From NCBI RefSeq assembly GCF_001423405.1, contig NZ_LMNS01000001.1:221706-263754 (forward strand): a stretch of DNA of 42,049 nucleotides, read 5' to 3'; not shown here. More notes on this DNA, generated by a model that searched no databases, was not told where the DNA came from, and worked only from the letters and a program-made list of their open reading frames with translations. The stretch comes from Methylobacterium sp. Leaf123. GTDB lineage: Bacteria > Pseudomonadota > Alphaproteobacteria > Rhizobiales > Beijerinckiaceae. Positions within the stretch are counted from its first letter, which is position 1.

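Noticed and set aside
34401..41858. Minus-strand open frame of 2,485 codons opposite the giant gene
   Set aside because: It is antisense to the repetitive RTX-like frame, has Arg/Asp/Val-rich low-complexity content typical of reversed GC-rich codons, and no recognisable domain. The plus-strand frame has clear RTX and adhesin motifs. The same applies to the other long minus-strand frames at 8706-12836, 17460-22049 and 23640-28619.
6906..42049. Two-partner-secretion (FhaB-type) haemagglutinin
   Set aside because: Haemagglutinin-like strands occur at 34.3-35.9 kb, but there is no Sec signal or TPS N-terminal domain, no FhaC-like gene is in view, and RTX motifs favour type I secretion.
40911..42049. 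CRISPR-like or noncoding tandem repeat
   Set aside because: The 342-bp repeat keeps the reading frame, encodes RTX-like turns and has no short repeat-spacer structure.

Overview
The window is very GC-rich and tightly coded, with strong G/C preference at third codon positions. Together with the families present (an AraC-type regulator with an AraC_binding_2-like sensor, a SapC-family protein and a LEPR-XLL giant surface protein), this suggests an alphaproteobacterium, most likely a Methylobacterium/Rhizobiales-type organism. That assignment is inference; there is no rRNA or tRNA here to anchor it.

Left part (1-3957, + strand): the end of an apparent biosynthetic operon. It holds (i) the C-terminal two thirds of a flavin-dependent tryptophan-halogenase-family protein carrying an unusual ~290-residue C-terminal extension; (ii) an unrecognised 291-residue protein whose GTG start overlaps the halogenase stop by 4 nt and which may share a fold with that extension; and (iii) a radical SAM enzyme with a CxxxCxxC motif and four further cysteines in its C-terminal half that could hold an auxiliary Fe-S cluster. 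A halogenase, an unknown protein and a radical SAM enzyme in one transcription unit is a plausible undescribed tailoring pathway. Its substrate and any precursor are not visible here.

Middle (4059-5911): a convergent AraC-family regulator on the minus strand, then about 750 bp without a convincing gene. This gap includes an unusually AT-rich patch and a short inverted repeat, and it must contain the promoter of the rightward operon.

Right part (5912-42049, + strand): a SapC-family gene, a 193-bp spacer with two strong stem-loops, and then one reading frame that starts at 6906 with a good ribosome binding site and is still open at the last base. It is at least 35,144 nt, or 11,714 complete codons. 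I read the frame line by line from about 22 kb to the end and spot-checked it between 7 and 22 kb; I found no stop. The protein begins with a LEPR-XLL motif and is built as a mosaic: beta-helix-like regions with Tyr/Trp modules and Gly/Thr linkers (10.7-17.8 kb), an Ala/Gly-rich super-repeat of about 274 residues (about 18.6-25.2 kb), a helical block with a 639-bp tandem duplication (30.6-33.2 kb), a threefold beta module (33.4-34.2 kb), filamentous-haemagglutinin-like strands (34.3-35.9 kb), a ~24-residue beta repeat (36.0-37.3 kb), Calx-beta-like modules (38.9-39.6 kb), RTX nonapeptides (40.19 kb) and an exact 342-bp (114-residue) RTX-like tandem array running off the right edge. This architecture fits a calcium-binding adhesin secreted by a type I system. 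The secretion signal and transporter genes would lie beyond the window. Most long minus-strand frames opposite this gene are shadows of its codon bias.
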